DNA of 64,000 nucleotides from Pseudomonadota bacterium (GCA_021777535.1 JAJYDN010000002.1:1-64000); one strand, 5' to 3'. Counted from the stretch's first letter, positions 15,966-26,662 are shown. Program-made: numbers and translations. Notes: a model not told the origin generated them from the sequence alone.

Positions 15966-16586
15966 ATGCGCACCCGGGTCAAAATTTGCGGTATCACGCG
16001 CACCGAGGACGCCCTGGCGGCGGTTTCGGCGGGTGCCGACGCGTTGGGTTTCGTGTTCTACGGGCCGAGTCCGCGCTGCGTGGAGATCGGCCAAGCCGCC
16101 GCAATCGTCGCGGCGCTGCCGCCTTTCGTAAGCGCGGTCGGGCTCTTTGTGGACGCGCCCGCAGACGCGGTGCAGGGGGTACTTGAGCGCGTGCCGCTTT
16201 CGTTGCTGCAGTTTCACGGATCCGAGCCGCCGGCTTTTTGCGCGGGGTTCGGACGTCCCTATATCAAGGCGCTGCGGATGGCGCCGGAGGTGGATATCGG
16301 ACCGCAGGCGCGGCTCTACGGCACGGCAGCCGGCCTGCTGCTGGATGCCTACGATCCGGTCCGCCCCGGCGGGACCGGTTCCCGTTTCGACTGGATGCGC
16401 ATCCCTGCGGACCTGGGCCGCCCCGTGGTGTTGGCAGGGGGTCTTACCCCTGATAATGTCGCTCTCGCCGTCGCCCAGGTCCGGCCATACGCCGTCGATG
16501 TGAGCGGCGGAGTCGAGAGTGCACCCGGCATCAAGGATCGGGAGCGCATGACGCTGTTTTGCCGCCGTGCGCGGGAGGAACGATGA
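15966..16586 (+). CDS. trpF: Phosphoribosylanthranilate isomerase
   Basis: A 206-residue TIM-barrel enzyme for step three of tryptophan synthesis, turning N-(5'-phosphoribosyl)anthranilate into CdRP. Signature elements are VKICGITR at the start with the catalytic Cys, [17 protein letters not shown], the catalytic Asp in [17 protein letters not shown] and DVSGGVES with the phosphate site. The ATG at 15966 is preferred to an in-frame TTG 21 bp upstream because family N-termini begin right before this segment. No Shine-Dalgarno sequence is visible. It overlaps trpB by 4 bp. The order trpF-trpB-trpA-accD-folC is a conserved gammaproteobacterial string. Confidence 0.93.
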   Translation: MRTRVKICGITRTEDALAAVSAGADALGFVFYGPSPRCVEIGQAAAIVAALPPFVSAVGLFVDAPADAVQGVLERVPLSLLQFHGSEPPAFCAGFGRPYIKALRMAPEVDIGPQARLYGTAAGLLLDAYDPVRPGGTGSRFDWMRIPADLGRPVVLAGGLTPDNVALAVAQVRPYAVDVSGGVESAPGIKDRERMTLFCRRAREER

Positions 16587-17779
16587 CATACGATTTGCCG
16601 GACGCCCGGGGCCACTTCGGGCCCTATGGGGGCCAGTTTGTCGCCGAGACCCTGATGGGGCCTCTGGCCGAGCTTGCCGCGGCCTACCACGTGGCCAGGG
16701 GTGATGCGGATTTTCAGGCCGTGCTCGCCCGCGATCTGCACGATTATGTCGGGCGCCCTTCGCCGCTTTATCTGGCCGAGCGCCTGACCGCGGCAGCCGG
16801 TGGCGCGCGTATCTATCTCAAACGGGAAGACCTGAATCACACCGGTGCCCACAAGATCAACAACACCCTCGGCCAGGCGCTGCTTGCCAGGCGCATGGGG
16901 AAGACGCGGCTGATCGCCGAGACCGGTGCCGGTCAGCATGGTGTCGCCACCGCGACGGTCGCGGCACGCCTTGGCATGCGTTGCGCCATTTACATGGGGG
17001 CCGAGGACATGCGCCGGCAGGCGCCCAATGTGCGCCGCATGCGCCTGTTGGGTGCCGAGGTCGTGAGCGTGACACTGGGCTCGCAGACACTCAAGGACGC
17101 CATGAACGAGGCGCTGCGTGATTGGGCGACCACGATAGACGATACCTTTTATGTGATCGGCAGCGTCAGCGGCCCGCATCCCTATCCGGCGATGGTGCGC
17201 GATTTCCAGGCGATCATCGGCCGCGAAGCCCGTGCGCAGTTTCTCGAGCGGGAAGGGCGCCTGCCGGATGCGGCGGTCGCCTGCGTCGGTGGCGGCTCCA
17301 ATGCGATGGGGCTTTTTTATGCCTTTCTCGAGGATCCGACGGTCGCCCTGTACGGGGTCGAGGCGGCCGGTGACGGTCTCGCGACGGGCCGGCACGCAGC
17401 GCCGCTTACCGCAGGTGCCCGTCCGGGGGTCCTGCACGGCACGCGCAGCTATCTCATGTACGACGCGCATGGGCAGATCCTTGAGACTCATTCCATATCC
17501 GCGGGACTCGATTATCCCGGTGTCGGCCCCGAGCACGCCTGGCTGAAGGACAGTGGCCGTGCCCGCTACATGGCGGTCGACGATCAGCAGGCGCTGGCGG
17601 CTTTTCATGCCCTTACGCACCTCGAGGGGATCTTGCCGGCTCTTGAATCGAGCCACGCCCTTGCCTACGCTCAGATACTGGCGCGCGAACTGGGTCGCGA
17701 GAAGGCCATTGTCGTGTCGTTGTCCGGCAGGGGCGACAAAGATGTCGAAACCGTAGCGGCCCATGAGGGGCATCACTAG
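16583..17779 (+). CDS. trpB: Tryptophan synthase beta chain
   Basis: A 398-residue PLP enzyme that joins indole and serine to form tryptophan, working as an alpha2-beta2 complex with TrpA. The PLP lysine is in [10 protein letters not shown], followed by the GAGQHGVA loop and the phosphate cup GGGSNAMG. The SGRGDKD end is typical. The start is behind GGGAGGAA and overlaps the trpF stop by 4 bp. The end overlaps the trpA GTG by one base, so alpha and beta chains are translationally coupled. Length is normal. Confidence 0.97.
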   Translation: MTYDLPDARGHFGPYGGQFVAETLMGPLAELAAAYHVARGDADFQAVLARDLHDYVGRPSPLYLAERLTAAAGGARIYLKREDLNHTGAHKINNTLGQALLARRMGKTRLIAETGAGQHGVATATVAARLGMRCAIYMGAEDMRRQAPNVRRMRLLGAEVVSVTLGSQTLKDAMNEALRDWATTIDDTFYVIGSVSGPHPYPAMVRDFQAIIGREARAQFLEREGRLPDAAVACVGGGSNAMGLFYAFLEDPTVALYGVEAAGDGLATGRHAAPLTAGARPGVLHGTRSYLMYDAHGQILETHSISAGLDYPGVGPEHAWLKDSGRARYMAVDDQQALAAFHALTHLEGILPALESSHALAYAQILARELGREKAIVVSLSGRGDKDVETVAAHEGHH

Positions 17780-18579
17780 TGTCGCGTCTGCAGGATGTAT
17801 TCGCCGAATTGAAGGGGAAGCGGGCGGCCTTGGTGACTTTTGTCACGGGGGGTGATCCCGCTTTGGAGACGACCGTGCCGCTTTTGCACGCCCTGGTGGA
17901 AGCGGGCGCGGATGTGCTGGAGGTCGGCATTCCGTTTTCCGATCCGATGGCGGACGGGCCAGTCATTCAGATGAGCCACCAGCGGGCGTTGGCGCACGGA
18001 ACCACGATCACGGACGTCCTTGCCATGGTCGCTACGTTCCGCGAGCGCAATACCCGCACCCCCGTGGTGCTCATGGGTTATGTGAACCCTGTCGAGGCGA
18101 TGGGGTATGGCGTTTTTGCGCAGGCCTGCGCGCGTGCCGGTGTCGATGGCGTGATCCTCGTCGACCTGCCGCCGGAAGAGGCCGGGGAGTGGCTTGCCGC
18201 GGCGCGGCAAGCGGCTGTCGACCGGGTGTTCCTGCTCGCGCCGACCAGTCCGCCGGAGCGCATGCGGCTGATCGGAGAGGCCTCGTCCGGTTTCGTCTAT
18301 TATGTGGCGCTAAAGGGTGTCACCGGCGCGGCGCACCTCGATATCGGCACGGTCGGCAAGCAGCTTGGCGCCGTGCGCGCGCTGGTGGATCTGCCGATCG
18401 GTGTCGGTTTTGGCGTACAGGATGCGCAATCGGCCCGCGCCCTGGGTGAAGTAGCGGACGCGGTGATTGTCGGCAGCGCGCTGATACGGCGGCTCGCGGC
18501 CGCGGAGGGCGCGGAATCGATCGCCCAGGCGCGCGCGTTTGTGGCCGGTTTGAGGGCGGCGTTGCCGCCGAGGCAGTAA
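17779..18579 (+). CDS. trpA: Tryptophan synthase alpha chain
   Basis: A 266-residue TIM barrel that cleaves indole-3-glycerol phosphate and passes indole to TrpB. Catalytic Glu ([10 protein letters not shown]) and Asp (PMADGPVIQ) are present, as is the phosphate-site GVGFGV. It starts at a GTG that shares its first base with the trpB stop. accD follows after 4 bp, so the operon continues into fatty-acid and folate genes. Confidence 0.97.
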   Translation: MSRLQDVFAELKGKRAALVTFVTGGDPALETTVPLLHALVEAGADVLEVGIPFSDPMADGPVIQMSHQRALAHGTTITDVLAMVATFRERNTRTPVVLMGYVNPVEAMGYGVFAQACARAGVDGVILVDLPPEEAGEWLAAARQAAVDRVFLLAPTSPPERMRLIGEASSGFVYYVALKGVTGAAHLDIGTVGKQLGAVRALVDLPIGVGFGVQDAQSARALGEVADAVIVGSALIRRLAAAEGAESIAQARAFVAGLRAALPPRQ

Positions 18580-18583
18580 AGGC

Positions 18584-19474
18584 ATGAACTGGTTCGACAA
18601 GCTGTTACCTCCGAAGATCAAGAGCCGTGGAACGACGGCGAAGAAGGCCGTGCCCGAAGGTCTGTGGAGCAAGTGCCCAGGCTGCGGCAGTGTCCTTTAT
18701 TATGGCGAAATAGAAAAAAACCAGAGCGTCTGTCCCCGGTGCGAACATCATATGCGCATCGGTGCCCGCAAGCGGCTCGACGTCTTCCTCGACCCCGGCG
18801 ATCGCAGCGAGATCGGCGGGGATCTGCATCCGGTCGATTTCCTGAAGTTCAAGGATTCCAAGCGCTACAAGGATCGTCTGAGTGACGCGGCCAAGACCAC
18901 CGGCGAATCGGACGCGCTGGTCGTGCTGCGCGGGAGTGTCTGGGGTCTTGGCGTCGTTGCTGCTGCCTTCGAATTCGGCTTCATGGGCGGATCGATGGGG
19001 TCGGTGGTAGGCGAACGCTTCACCCGTGGCGTGGAGGCGAGTCTTGCTGGTGGTATCCCGTTCGTCTGCTTTTCCGCCAGCGGTGGCGCGCGCATGCAGG
19101 AAGGACTCACGTCTCTCATGCAGATGGCCAAGACGAGCGCGGCCCTGACCGAACTCGGGGCCGCTTCATTGCCATTCATTTCCGTGCTGACGGATCCAAC
19201 GATGGGTGGCGTCTCGGCGAGCTTTGCCATGCTGGGGGACGTCATCATCGCCGAGCCCAAGGCGCTCATTGGTTTTGCCGGCCCGCGCGTCATCGAGCAG
19301 ACGGTGCGCGAGACGCTGCCCGAAGGTTTCCAGCGGGCGGAGTTTTTGCTCGAGCACGGTGCGATCGACATGATCGTGCACCGTCACCGCATGCGCGAGA
19401 CCATTGCAAGGTTGCTCGCAGCCATGACGCATCAGCCCCTGAAAGCCCTGCCTTGCCCGGCCACCGAATCCTGA
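18584..19474 (+). CDS. accD: Acetyl-CoA carboxylase carboxyltransferase beta subunit
   Basis: A 296-residue subunit of acetyl-CoA carboxylase, which with AccA moves the carboxyl group from biotin to acetyl-CoA for fatty-acid synthesis. The N-terminal zinc ribbon has two Cys pairs (CPGC and CPRC, about residues 32-56), followed by the crotonase-like domain with [24 protein letters not shown] and [12 protein letters not shown]. The length is normal. It overlaps folC by 22 bp. Confidence 0.96.
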   Translation: MNWFDKLLPPKIKSRGTTAKKAVPEGLWSKCPGCGSVLYYGEIEKNQSVCPRCEHHMRIGARKRLDVFLDPGDRSEIGGDLHPVDFLKFKDSKRYKDRLSDAAKTTGESDALVVLRGSVWGLGVVAAAFEFGFMGGSMGSVVGERFTRGVEASLAGGIPFVCFSASGGARMQEGLTSLMQMAKTSAALTELGAASLPFISVLTDPTMGGVSASFAMLGDVIIAEPKALIGFAGPRVIEQTVRETLPEGFQRAEFLLEHGAIDMIVHRHRMRETIARLLAAMTHQPLKALPCPATES

Positions 19475-20733
19475 AACCGCACGATCTGGACGGCTGGCTG
19501 TCCTACATCGCCACGCTGCATACACAGGTCATCGATCTTGGCCTCGAGCGCCTTGCCGCCGTGGCGGCCAGTCTGGAGCCGCTGCACTGCCGGGTCGTCA
19601 CAGTGGGCGGAACCAATGGCAAGGGATCGACCGTAGCCTTCCTTGAGCGCATGTACTTGGCCGCGGGTTACCGGGTAGGCGCCTATTTTTCGCCTCATCT
19701 CATCCGCTATAACGAGCGCGTGCGCGTGATGGGCGAGGAAGTGGACGATGCCACGCTGTGCGCCGCCTTCGCCGAGGTGGAGCGCGTCCGTGGAGATACG
19801 CCGCTTACCTATTTCGAGTTCGGTACGCTCGCTGCCTTCGTCGTGTTCGCCACCGCCGGTCTCGACGTCGCCGTTCTCGAGGTCGGACTCGGCGGGCGGC
19901 TCGACGCCGTCAATGTCGTCGACAGCGATGTCGCGGTGGTGGTGTCGGTCGGCACCGATCACAAGGACTGGCTTGGCGACGACCGGGAGACGATCGGCCG
20001 GGAAAAGGCCGGGATCTTCCGCAAGGATCGTCCGGCGGTCCTTGGTGCCGACATGCCGCAGAGCGTGCGCATGAGTGCGCGCGCGCTCGGTGCGTGCGCA
20101 ATCGAGGCCGGACGCGATTTCCAGATCGAGCGCCTGACGGCGCAATGGCGCTACAAAAGCGCCCAGGGTGTCCGCGATCTGCCATTTCCGGCCCTGCGTG
20201 GTCCCTATCAGTTGCACAATGCGGCCTGCGCCATCGCGGCGATCGAGGCAGCGGGCCTGCCCGTGCAGGCCGATGCCGTTCGCAGAGGGTTGCTCGAAGT
20301 GCGGTTGCGCGGCCGTTTCCAGACGCTGCCCGGCCGGCCGCTCGTGGTGCTCGATGTGGCCCACAATACGGAAGCCGCCATGGCGCTGGTGGATGCGCTG
20401 GCCGCGCAGCCGATTGACGGGCGGACATGGGCGGTCGCCGGCATGTTGAGTGACAAGCCCATCGGGGAGGTGCTGTCGCTGCTCGCGCCCCGGGTCGATG
20501 GCTGGCATGTCGCCAGTGTGCAGGACCCGCGCGGCGCCAAAGCCACGGTCCTCGTGGAAGCGCTCCTGCGGTGCGGTGTCACGGCAGTCACGGCGCATGG
20601 CGATGTGGTGGCCGCCTTCGCGGCCGCGCAGGCGCAGGCGCGGGAAGATGACAGGATCGTCGTGTTTGGGTCCTTCAAGACCGTCGGTGCTATACTAGCC
20701 ACCGTCTCCAGGCACGAGAGACCGGATGGTTGA
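19453..20733 (+). CDS. folC: Dihydrofolate synthase / folylpolyglutamate synthase
   Basis: A 426-residue Mur-ligase-type enzyme that adds glutamate to dihydropteroate and to folates. The P-loop is GGTNGKGST (residues 53-61), and the folate-site and Mg motifs ([14 protein letters not shown]) and the C-terminal ligase motif VLDVAHN are present. The start is a TTG at 19453, inside the end of accD; the first residues match family N-termini ([22 protein letters not shown]), so a much later start is unlikely. It ends by overlapping the SPOR-domain gene by 8 bp. Confidence 0.93.
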   Translation: MPGHRILKPHDLDGWLSYIATLHTQVIDLGLERLAAVAASLEPLHCRVVTVGGTNGKGSTVAFLERMYLAAGYRVGAYFSPHLIRYNERVRVMGEEVDDATLCAAFAEVERVRGDTPLTYFEFGTLAAFVVFATAGLDVAVLEVGLGGRLDAVNVVDSDVAVVVSVGTDHKDWLGDDRETIGREKAGIFRKDRPAVLGADMPQSVRMSARALGACAIEAGRDFQIERLTAQWRYKSAQGVRDLPFPALRGPYQLHNAACAIAAIEAAGLPVQADAVRRGLLEVRLRGRFQTLPGRPLVVLDVAHNTEAAMALVDALAAQPIDGRTWAVAGMLSDKPIGEVLSLLAPRVDGWHVASVQDPRGAKATVLVEALLRCGVTAVTAHGDVVAAFAAAQAQAREDDRIVVFGSFKTVGAILATVSRHERPDG

Positions 20734-21283
20734 GGAAAGGCCTTTTGATCCCCGGCGCCGCATAGTGGGCGCAGTGGTGCTGGTGACGGTGGCGGTGATC
20801 TTCCTGCCGATGGTGTTCAAGGCCCCCCGTCCCGTGGCGCCAGGCGATGATGTGCTGACCGTGGTTCGCGACACGGGCGGCTTGCGTACGCGGTGGCAGG
20901 CACCAAGCGCGCCGGCGGTCACGCAGAAGGTGGTCGTGCCGGCCACGCCGCCGGCCGGTCCCGTGGCGGCGCCCGCTGCGCCCCCGTCGCCCACAGCGCG
21001 GACGATGGCTGTGGCAGCTTCCGGCAAGCCGGCAACCGCCCGGGCGCCCGCCTGGGTCGTCCAGGTGGGGGCCTATGTCAATGCCGGTGATGCCATTGCG
21101 TTTACAGACCGCCTGAAGGCTCAGGGCTTTCCGGCCCATATGCATCTGATGTCGCTTGCCCATGGCCGCGGCATCGTCGTAACGATTGGTCCGTATGCCG
21201 GGGGAGCCGAAGCCGCTCAAGCGGCGTCGCGTGTCGTCCGGCTCGACCACATTCATGGCCTGATCGAGCCGGCTCCGGCATAA
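20726..21283 (+). CDS. dedD: SPOR-domain inner-membrane protein, DedD-like
   Basis: A 185-residue bitopic membrane protein with a short cytosolic N-terminus, one membrane span (about residues 12-28), a Pro/Ala-rich periplasmic linker and a C-terminal SPOR domain (about 108-182, starting AWVVQVGAY). SPOR domains bind denuded peptidoglycan at the division site. Its place between folC and cvpA is where DedD is found in many gammaproteobacteria. The ATG overlaps the folC end. Confidence 0.85.
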   Translation: MVEERPFDPRRRIVGAVVLVTVAVIFLPMVFKAPRPVAPGDDVLTVVRDTGGLRTRWQAPSAPAVTQKVVVPATPPAGPVAAPAAPPSPTARTMAVAASGKPATARAPAWVVQVGAYVNAGDAIAFTDRLKAQGFPAHMHLMSLAHGRGIVVTIGPYAGGAEAAQAASRVVRLDHIHGLIEPAPA

Positions 21284-21353
21284 GTCCAACCGGATTTTCT
21301 TTCTGGCGATCCCGCCAGGCGGGATGGTCGTCCAAAGGAGGAAGGGGTGGGTC

Positions 21354-21881
21354 GTGGCATCCTTAAAGTCCCGGTCCCGCCGCAGACGTATGAACGGTCT
21401 TGACGCAGCCATTATCGTAATCATCGGGCTTTTTGCCGCGGTGGGTGCCCTGCGCGGATTCCTGAGCGAAGTATTTTCGCTTCTGACGTGGATCGTGAGC
21501 CTGGCGGTTGCCTGGTTCTTTTCCGCTGACTTCACCGGCTGGTTCGCGGGACGTATCCATGACGCCAACCTGCGTTCGGTGCTGGTTTTTTTCGCCCTCT
21601 TCTTCGTGTGCTTCGTGGTGATGACGATCATAGGCCACTTTGTGCGCACGTTGTGGCTCGAGGTGGCCCCGATCGGCATCGATCGGGTTCTTGGCGGTTT
21701 CGTGGGTTTCCTGAAGGGCGCCGGCGTGGTCGCTATCCTGGTCCTGCTGGCAGGCCTCACGCCGTTTCCCGCGTACCATTTTTGGCGTTCATCGCTCTTT
21801 GTTGGCTATTTTCAGGTGGTGGCGCTTCACGTGGCGCGGTGGCTGCCCGCCGATGTTGCCCGCAATGTCCGCTATGGCTAG
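21354..21881 (+). CDS. cvpA: CvpA family inner-membrane protein
   Basis: A 175-residue membrane protein of the CvpA (colicin V production) family, with four hydrophobic spans and the family N-terminus NGLDAAIIVIIGLFAAVGALRG. Two starts are possible. A GTG at 21354 has AAAGGAGGAAGGGG upstream and adds a very basic 12-residue extension (KSRSRRRR); the ATG at 21390 matches family N-termini but lacks a ribosome-binding site. I chose the GTG because of the site. CvpA is linked to envelope stress and to purF, which follows. Confidence 0.88.
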   Translation: MASLKSRSRRRRMNGLDAAIIVIIGLFAAVGALRGFLSEVFSLLTWIVSLAVAWFFSADFTGWFAGRIHDANLRSVLVFFALFFVCFVVMTIIGHFVRTLWLEVAPIGIDRVLGGFVGFLKGAGVVAILVLLAGLTPFPAYHFWRSSLFVGYFQVVALHVARWLPADVARNVRYG

Positions 21882-21917
21882 AATTCATCGCTTTTCACGC
21901 TTGTCTGGAGTGGGCTC

Positions 21918-23426
21918 ATGTGTGGGATAGTGGGGATACTCGCGAAGGGTCCGGTTAATCAAGCGATCTATGATGGCCTTACGGTGTTGCAGCATAGGGG
22001 CCAGGATGCCGCCGGCATCATCACGAGCGACGGCAAGCGTGTCTACATGCGCAAGGACAACGGTCTTGTGCGGGACGTGTTCCAGGCGCATCACATGATC
22101 TCGTTGCGGGGCCACATGGGCATTGGCCACGTGCGCTATCCTACCGCCGGCTGTTCCAGTTCGGCGGAAGCGCAGCCCTTTTATGTCAATTCGCCATTCG
22201 GGCTTGCGATCGCCCATAACGGCAATCTCACCAACACCGCTTCGTTGCGCGACGAGCTCTTCCGCGAGGATCTGCGCCACATCAATACCGACTCCGATTC
22301 GGAAGTCCTGCTGAACGTATTTGCGCACGAACTGCGCGAGTTTGCGGGCTTGAGTCCCACGCCGGACCACATATTCCGCGCCGTCGCGGCCGTGCACCGG
22401 CGCTGCCGGGGGGCCTATGCGGTCGTCATCATGATAGCCGGGCTTGGCATCATCGCCTTCCGCGATCCGTACGGGATCCGTCCCATCGTCTATGGCCGGC
22501 GCGATACCGGTCACGGGTCCGAGCACATGATCGCGTCCGAGAGCGTGGCTCTCGACGTGCTCGGCTATACGCTCGTGCGCGACGTCGGTGCCGGTGAAGC
22601 GCTCTTTATCGGCATGGATGGCACGGTCCATAGCCGCCAGTGCGCCGATGCGCCGCAACTGACGCCTTGTATTTTCGAGCACGTCTACATGGCCCGGCCG
22701 GATTCCATCATGGACGGGATCAGTGTCTACAAGGCCCGTCTGCGGATGGGTGAACGGCTTGCGCGCAAGCTCTTGCGCGAATGGCCCGATCACGACATCG
22801 ACGTCGTGATTCCCATTCCGGACACGAGCCGGGCCGCGGCGCTCGAGCTCGCCAAGGAGCTCGATGTCAAATACCGCGAGGGCTTCATCAAGAACCGCTA
22901 CATTGGCCGCACCTTCATCATGCCAGGCCAGGCCAACCGCAAGCGCTCGGTCCGCCAGAAGCTGAACGCCATCGATCTCGAGTTCCGCGGGAAAAATGTC
23001 CTGCTGGTCGATGACTCGATCGTACGCGGCACCACCTCCAAGCAGATCATCCAGATGGCGCGCGACGCGGGCGCGGTCAAGGTGTATTTTGCCTCCGCCG
23101 CGCCCCCGGTCCGCTATCCCAACGTCTATGGCATCGATATGCCATCGACCAGCGAACTGATTGCAAGCGGGCGCACGACCGAGGAGGTGGCCCGCGAGAT
23201 CGGCGCGGACCGCGTGATCTACCAGGATCTGGATGACCTCATCGAGGCGGCGCGCGAGGGCAGCCCGCGGATCACCCAATTCGATACGTCCTGTTTCGAT
23301 GGGGTCTACGTGACAGGCGATGTGGGTCGGGAATATCTGGCGACCGTCGAGCGGTTGCGCCGTAGTGCCCGTGATTGCGAAGAGGTCAATGATCTCGGTT
23401 CGACCGAACTGCATACGTATTACTGA
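21918..23426 (+). CDS. purF: Amidophosphoribosyltransferase
   Basis: A 502-residue enzyme for the first committed step of purine synthesis, making phosphoribosylamine from PRPP and glutamine. The N-terminal nucleophile Cys2 follows Met directly (MCGIVGI). The Ntn glutaminase domain (about 1-235) has HNGNLTN and HIGHVRY-like motifs, and the PRTase domain has the PRPP loop [12 protein letters not shown]. There is no propeptide and no iron-sulfur insert. GGAG precedes the ATG. It sits in the conserved cvpA-purF-metZ string. Confidence 0.97.
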   Translation: MCGIVGILAKGPVNQAIYDGLTVLQHRGQDAAGIITSDGKRVYMRKDNGLVRDVFQAHHMISLRGHMGIGHVRYPTAGCSSSAEAQPFYVNSPFGLAIAHNGNLTNTASLRDELFREDLRHINTDSDSEVLLNVFAHELREFAGLSPTPDHIFRAVAAVHRRCRGAYAVVIMIAGLGIIAFRDPYGIRPIVYGRRDTGHGSEHMIASESVALDVLGYTLVRDVGAGEALFIGMDGTVHSRQCADAPQLTPCIFEHVYMARPDSIMDGISVYKARLRMGERLARKLLREWPDHDIDVVIPIPDTSRAAALELAKELDVKYREGFIKNRYIGRTFIMPGQANRKRSVRQKLNAIDLEFRGKNVLLVDDSIVRGTTSKQIIQMARDAGAVKVYFASAAPPVRYPNVYGIDMPSTSELIASGRTTEEVAREIGADRVIYQDLDDLIEAAREGSPRITQFDTSCFDGVYVTGDVGREYLATVERLRRSARDCEEVNDLGSTELHTYY

Positions 23427-23434
23427 GGCCTGCG

Positions 23435-24631
23435 ATGCAAGAGGACAAAGAGCACCGGCACCCTGAGACGGAAGCCATCCGCACAGGGCATCACCGTACG
23501 GCGGAAGGCGAGCACAGCGAACCGCTGTTCCTGACGTCGAGCTATGTGTTTGATAATGCCGAGCAGGCCGCGGCGCGGTTTGGCGGGCGCGAGCACGGCA
23601 ACATCTATTCGCGCACGGGCAATCCCACTACGCGGATATTCGAAGAGCGCCTGGCGGTTCTCGAGGGGGGCGAGCGGGCGCTTGCGACGGCATCGGGCAT
23701 GTCGGCGATTCTCGCCGTCTGCATGGGGCTTTTGCGCGCGGGAGACCATATCGTCGCTTCGCAGAGCCTGTTCGGTCCGACCGCGGCCCTCCTGCAGATG
23801 CTGGGGCGCTTTGGGATCAACACGACATTCGTGCCGCTGGATGACATCGATGCCTGGCGGCGTGCCTGTACGCGCCATACGCGGCTCTTGTTCCTGGAAA
23901 CGCCGTCAAACCCGTTGAGCGTGCTCGGCGATATCGCGGCGCTTGCGGACATCGCGCACGCGGCGGGCGCGTATCTGGCGGTCGACAACAGCTTTTGCAC
24001 GCCGATTCTGCAGCGGCCGCTTGCCCTTGGCGCCGATCTGGTCGTCCATTCGGCGACCAAATACATAGACGGCCAGGGCCGCGGGTTGGGTGGCGCCGTT
24101 GTCGGTTCGGAGGCGCTGATCACGGGTGACATCTTCGTTTTCGTCCGCACTGCGGGCCCGGTGATGAGCCCGTTCAACGCGTGGATCTTCCTGAAGGGCC
24201 TGGAGACGTTGCCTTTGCGCATGGAGGCCCATTCGGCGCGCGCGCTCGCCTTGAGTACATGGCTTGCCGGGCAGCCCCTGGTCGAAGAGGTGTTTTATTC
24301 CCATCTGCCAACCCACCCGCAATATGCGCTGGCGCGCGCACAGCAGAGCGCGGGCGGCGGTGTACTGGCCTTCCGTGTGCGCGGCGGCCAGAAAGGGGCT
24401 TTCGCGCTCATCAATGCAAGCCGCCTCATGTCGATCACGGCCAATCTCGGGGACACGAAGACCACGGTCACGCACCCGGCAACCACGACCCATGGGAGGC
24501 TTACCCCCGAGGCCCGGGCCGCGGCCGGTGTCGGTGATGAACTCGTGCGGATCTCGGTCGGGCTCGAGTCGCTCGACGATCTGAAAGCGGATCTCGAGGG
24601 CGGTTTCGCGGCCGCGCGCGCGTGCAGATGA
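23435..24631 (+). CDS. metZ: O-succinylhomoserine sulfhydrylase
   Basis: A 398-residue PLP enzyme of the Cys/Met metabolism family. It makes homocysteine directly from O-succinylhomoserine and sulfide. The PLP lysine lies in HSATKYIDGQGR, the YSRTGNPT segment binds PLP phosphate of the neighbouring subunit, and SVGLESLDDL is the usual end. Position after purF is as in Pseudomonas, where this gene is metZ. Related gamma-synthases (MetB, MetY) cannot be ruled out by sequence alone, but the context favours MetZ. Direct use of sulfide fits a sulfur-oxidizing cell. Confidence 0.9.
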   Translation: MQEDKEHRHPETEAIRTGHHRTAEGEHSEPLFLTSSYVFDNAEQAAARFGGREHGNIYSRTGNPTTRIFEERLAVLEGGERALATASGMSAILAVCMGLLRAGDHIVASQSLFGPTAALLQMLGRFGINTTFVPLDDIDAWRRACTRHTRLLFLETPSNPLSVLGDIAALADIAHAAGAYLAVDNSFCTPILQRPLALGADLVVHSATKYIDGQGRGLGGAVVGSEALITGDIFVFVRTAGPVMSPFNAWIFLKGLETLPLRMEAHSARALALSTWLAGQPLVEEVFYSHLPTHPQYALARAQQSAGGGVLAFRVRGGQKGAFALINASRLMSITANLGDTKTTVTHPATTTHGRLTPEARAAAGVGDELVRISVGLESLDDLKADLEGGFAAARACR

Positions 24632-24654
24632 AAACCTGGTTCAAGGGAGGCTTG

Positions 24655-25365
24655 ATGGGCAAGAGGATGGCGCAGGCAGGTGCCGTTGGCATGGTCCTGG
24701 CGCTGGCGGCCTGCGGGCAGCGGGCGCCTCATGCGACGATTCTCTATCTGCGGGCGCGCGAATACGGCGGCGCTCCCTACGCGGAACGCATTTTCGTCAA
24801 CCGGCGCTTTGTGCGCATCGATCCCGACATGGCTACCGGCAACTTCATCCTGTTCAACCGCAAGCAACACGTCATCTACAGCGTCGATACGGGGGATCGC
24901 ACGATCCTCGTGATCCACAGTCATCGGTTCAGCTACACCGCGCCGATGCTGCTCGCAAACCGTGTGGCAAAGGCGCCTGGTGTCATGGAGTTCGAGGGGC
25001 ACAAGGCGTTGCACTACGTGCTGTCGACCAATGGCGAGCAGTGCTACGACCTGTATGCGGCCAAGGGGTTCCTGCCGGGCCCCGCCAGGGCCCTGGCGAG
25101 CTACGACAGGGCGCTGGCGGGCGAGCAGGCGGCCGCAGCCGAAGCGGGTGCGCCCGAATTGCAGGGACCGTGCGATCTGGCCGACAGCGTGTTTTCCGCC
25201 GGCCGCGAGTATGGACAGGGTTTTCCCATCAAGATGACAGACCACGATCACAACGAGAAGACCCTCGTGCGTGTCCGTCGTGACGCGGCGGTGGCGCTGG
25301 ATACCTTTACGCTACCCGCGCATTACCTCCGCTACAGCCCCAAGGAAGTCCGCAGCGGCAGTTAG
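24655..25365 (+). CDS. Predicted lipoprotein, unknown function
   Basis: A 236-residue exported lipoprotein, not recognised beyond that. The start at 24655 is behind GGGAGG and gives a lipoprotein signal with lipobox LAAC (Cys near 21). Upstream in-frame ATGs would lengthen the signal. The mature part is a mixture of strands (FVNRRFVRIDPD, HVIYSVDTGDRTILVIHSH), with two further Cys residues (in GEQCYDL and GPCDLAD) that could form a disulfide. The tail overlaps the convergent lpxH gene by 54 bp. Asp/His-rich KMTDHDHNEK suggests metal binding, which is only a guess. Confidence 0.65.
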   Translation: MGKRMAQAGAVGMVLALAACGQRAPHATILYLRAREYGGAPYAERIFVNRRFVRIDPDMATGNFILFNRKQHVIYSVDTGDRTILVIHSHRFSYTAPMLLANRVAKAPGVMEFEGHKALHYVLSTNGEQCYDLYAAKGFLPGPARALASYDRALAGEQAAAAEAGAPELQGPCDLADSVFSAGREYGQGFPIKMTDHDHNEKTLVRVRRDAAVALDTFTLPAHYLRYSPKEVRSGS

Positions 25366-26070
25366 GCGCAGGCCCCCGGGACCGGCGACGAGCACGCTCG
25401 AGCCCTCGTACCAGTCGCCAACCACGATGCGTTCGAGCGGCCCTTCGGGGCTCTCCAGCGGGTAACGGCCCGGCCGGTGCGTGTGTCCGTGGATCAGCCG
25501 CCTGACGCCGTGTTCGCGCAGCATGTCCCGGACGGCGCCGGCGTTTACGTCCATGATGATTTCGGATTTGTAGCCCGTTGCGGCGCCGCTTTGCTGGCGC
25601 AGGTTGCGCGCCATGGTCGTGCGCTCGGCAAGGCTGCGGCTCAAGACCTGCTGTTGCCAGCGGGGGTCGCGGAACTGGCGGCGCATGGCCATATAGTCGG
25701 TGTCGTCCGTGCAGAGGGCGTCACCGTGGCTCAACAGTGTCGGCGTGCCAAAGAGGTCGAGCCGGCAGGGGTCGGCGAGCAGCGTGCAGCCGGTGGCGGC
25801 GGCAAAGCCGGCCGACAGCAGGAAGTCCCGGTTGCCGTGCATGACCGAGATGCGCAGGCCGCCTGCGGTGGCGCGCTTCAATGCGGCAAGCACGGGCGCG
25901 AACTCGGGCGAGTGGCTGCCGTCGTCGCCGATCCAGAACTCGAACAGATCCCCCAGAATGTAGAGATGGTCGATGTGCCCGGCCGCCATGCCGAGCAGTT
26001 CATCAAACAGCGTGATGGCCGTCGGCCGCTCCGTGGTCAGATGCAGGTCGGCGATGAAAGCTTGCACCAT
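25312..26070 (-). CDS. lpxH: UDP-2,3-diacylglucosamine diphosphatase
   Basis: A 252-residue calcineurin-type metallophosphoesterase that makes lipid X for lipid A synthesis. All metal motifs are present: FIADLHL at the start, GDLFEFWIGDD, the HGNRD box, LLSHGD and the C-terminal HGHTHRP. The ATG at 26070 shares a base with the ppiB stop (TGATG), so the two genes are coupled. A preceding in-frame TTG is less likely. ppiB-lpxH is a common pairing in proteobacteria. Confidence 0.93.
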   Translation of the reverse strand: MVQAFIADLHLTTERPTAITLFDELLGMAAGHIDHLYILGDLFEFWIGDDGSHSPEFAPVLAALKRATAGGLRISVMHGNRDFLLSAGFAAATGCTLLADPCRLDLFGTPTLLSHGDALCTDDTDYMAMRRQFRDPRWQQQVLSRSLAERTTMARNLRQQSGAATGYKSEIIMDVNAGAVRDMLREHGVRRLIHGHTHRPGRYPLESPEGPLERIVVGDWYEGSSVLVAGPGGLRLTAAADFLGAVAEVMRG

Positions 26071-26561
26071 CAATCAGTATGCACGCGCGTGACGATGACG
26101 TTGTTGACCGGTACGTCCTGGTGGCCGCCGCGGCTGGTCGTGGCTGCACCCTTGATGTTGTCGACTACATCCATGCCGCTGATGACCTGACCAAATACGC
26201 AGTAACCCCAGCCCGCAGGTGTCGGTGCGGTGAAGTTCAGGAAGTCGTTGTCGGCGACGTTGATGAAAAACTGGGCGGTCGCCGAATGGGGGTCGCTGGT
26301 ACGGGCCATGGCGATGGTGCCGCGGCTGTTGCGCAGGCCGTTGTTCGCTTCGTTGTCGATCGGCGGGCGCGTCGGTTTTTGCTTCATGTCCGCCGTAAAG
26401 CCGCCACCCTGGATCATGAAGCCGTCGATGACACGGTGAAAGATGGTGTTGTCGAAGAAACCATCGCGTACGTAGGCCAGGAAGTTCGCAACGGTTTTTG
26501 GCGCTTTTTCGCTGTTTAACTCCAGTACGATCTTGCCGTGATTGGTTTCGAAGGTCACCAT
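26070..26561 (-). CDS. ppiB: Peptidyl-prolyl cis-trans isomerase (cyclophilin B)
   Basis: A 163-residue cytosolic cyclophilin. The catalytic segment [13 protein letters not shown] has the active-site Arg and Phe, and the hydrophobic pocket includes [10 protein letters not shown] and [10 protein letters not shown]. The start at 26561 ([15 protein letters not shown]) follows an AGGAGAG site 10 bp upstream; a longer reading to 26615 would add a non-family N-terminus. There is no signal peptide, so it is the cytosolic form. It is divergent from gltX. Confidence 0.94.
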   Translation of the reverse strand: MVTFETNHGKIVLELNSEKAPKTVANFLAYVRDGFFDNTIFHRVIDGFMIQGGGFTADMKQKPTRPPIDNEANNGLRNSRGTIAMARTSDPHSATAQFFINVADNDFLNFTAPTPAGWGYCVFGQVISGMDVVDNIKGAATTSRGGHQDVPVNNVIVTRVHTD

Positions 26562-26662
26562 GCGCAGACGCTCTCCTGATTGTCGGGTGGTTGCTCGTGC
26601 GAGCCGGTAGCGCATTGTCCCTTAGTTGTCATCGAAGGGCAAATCACGGGTATCATAGGCAG

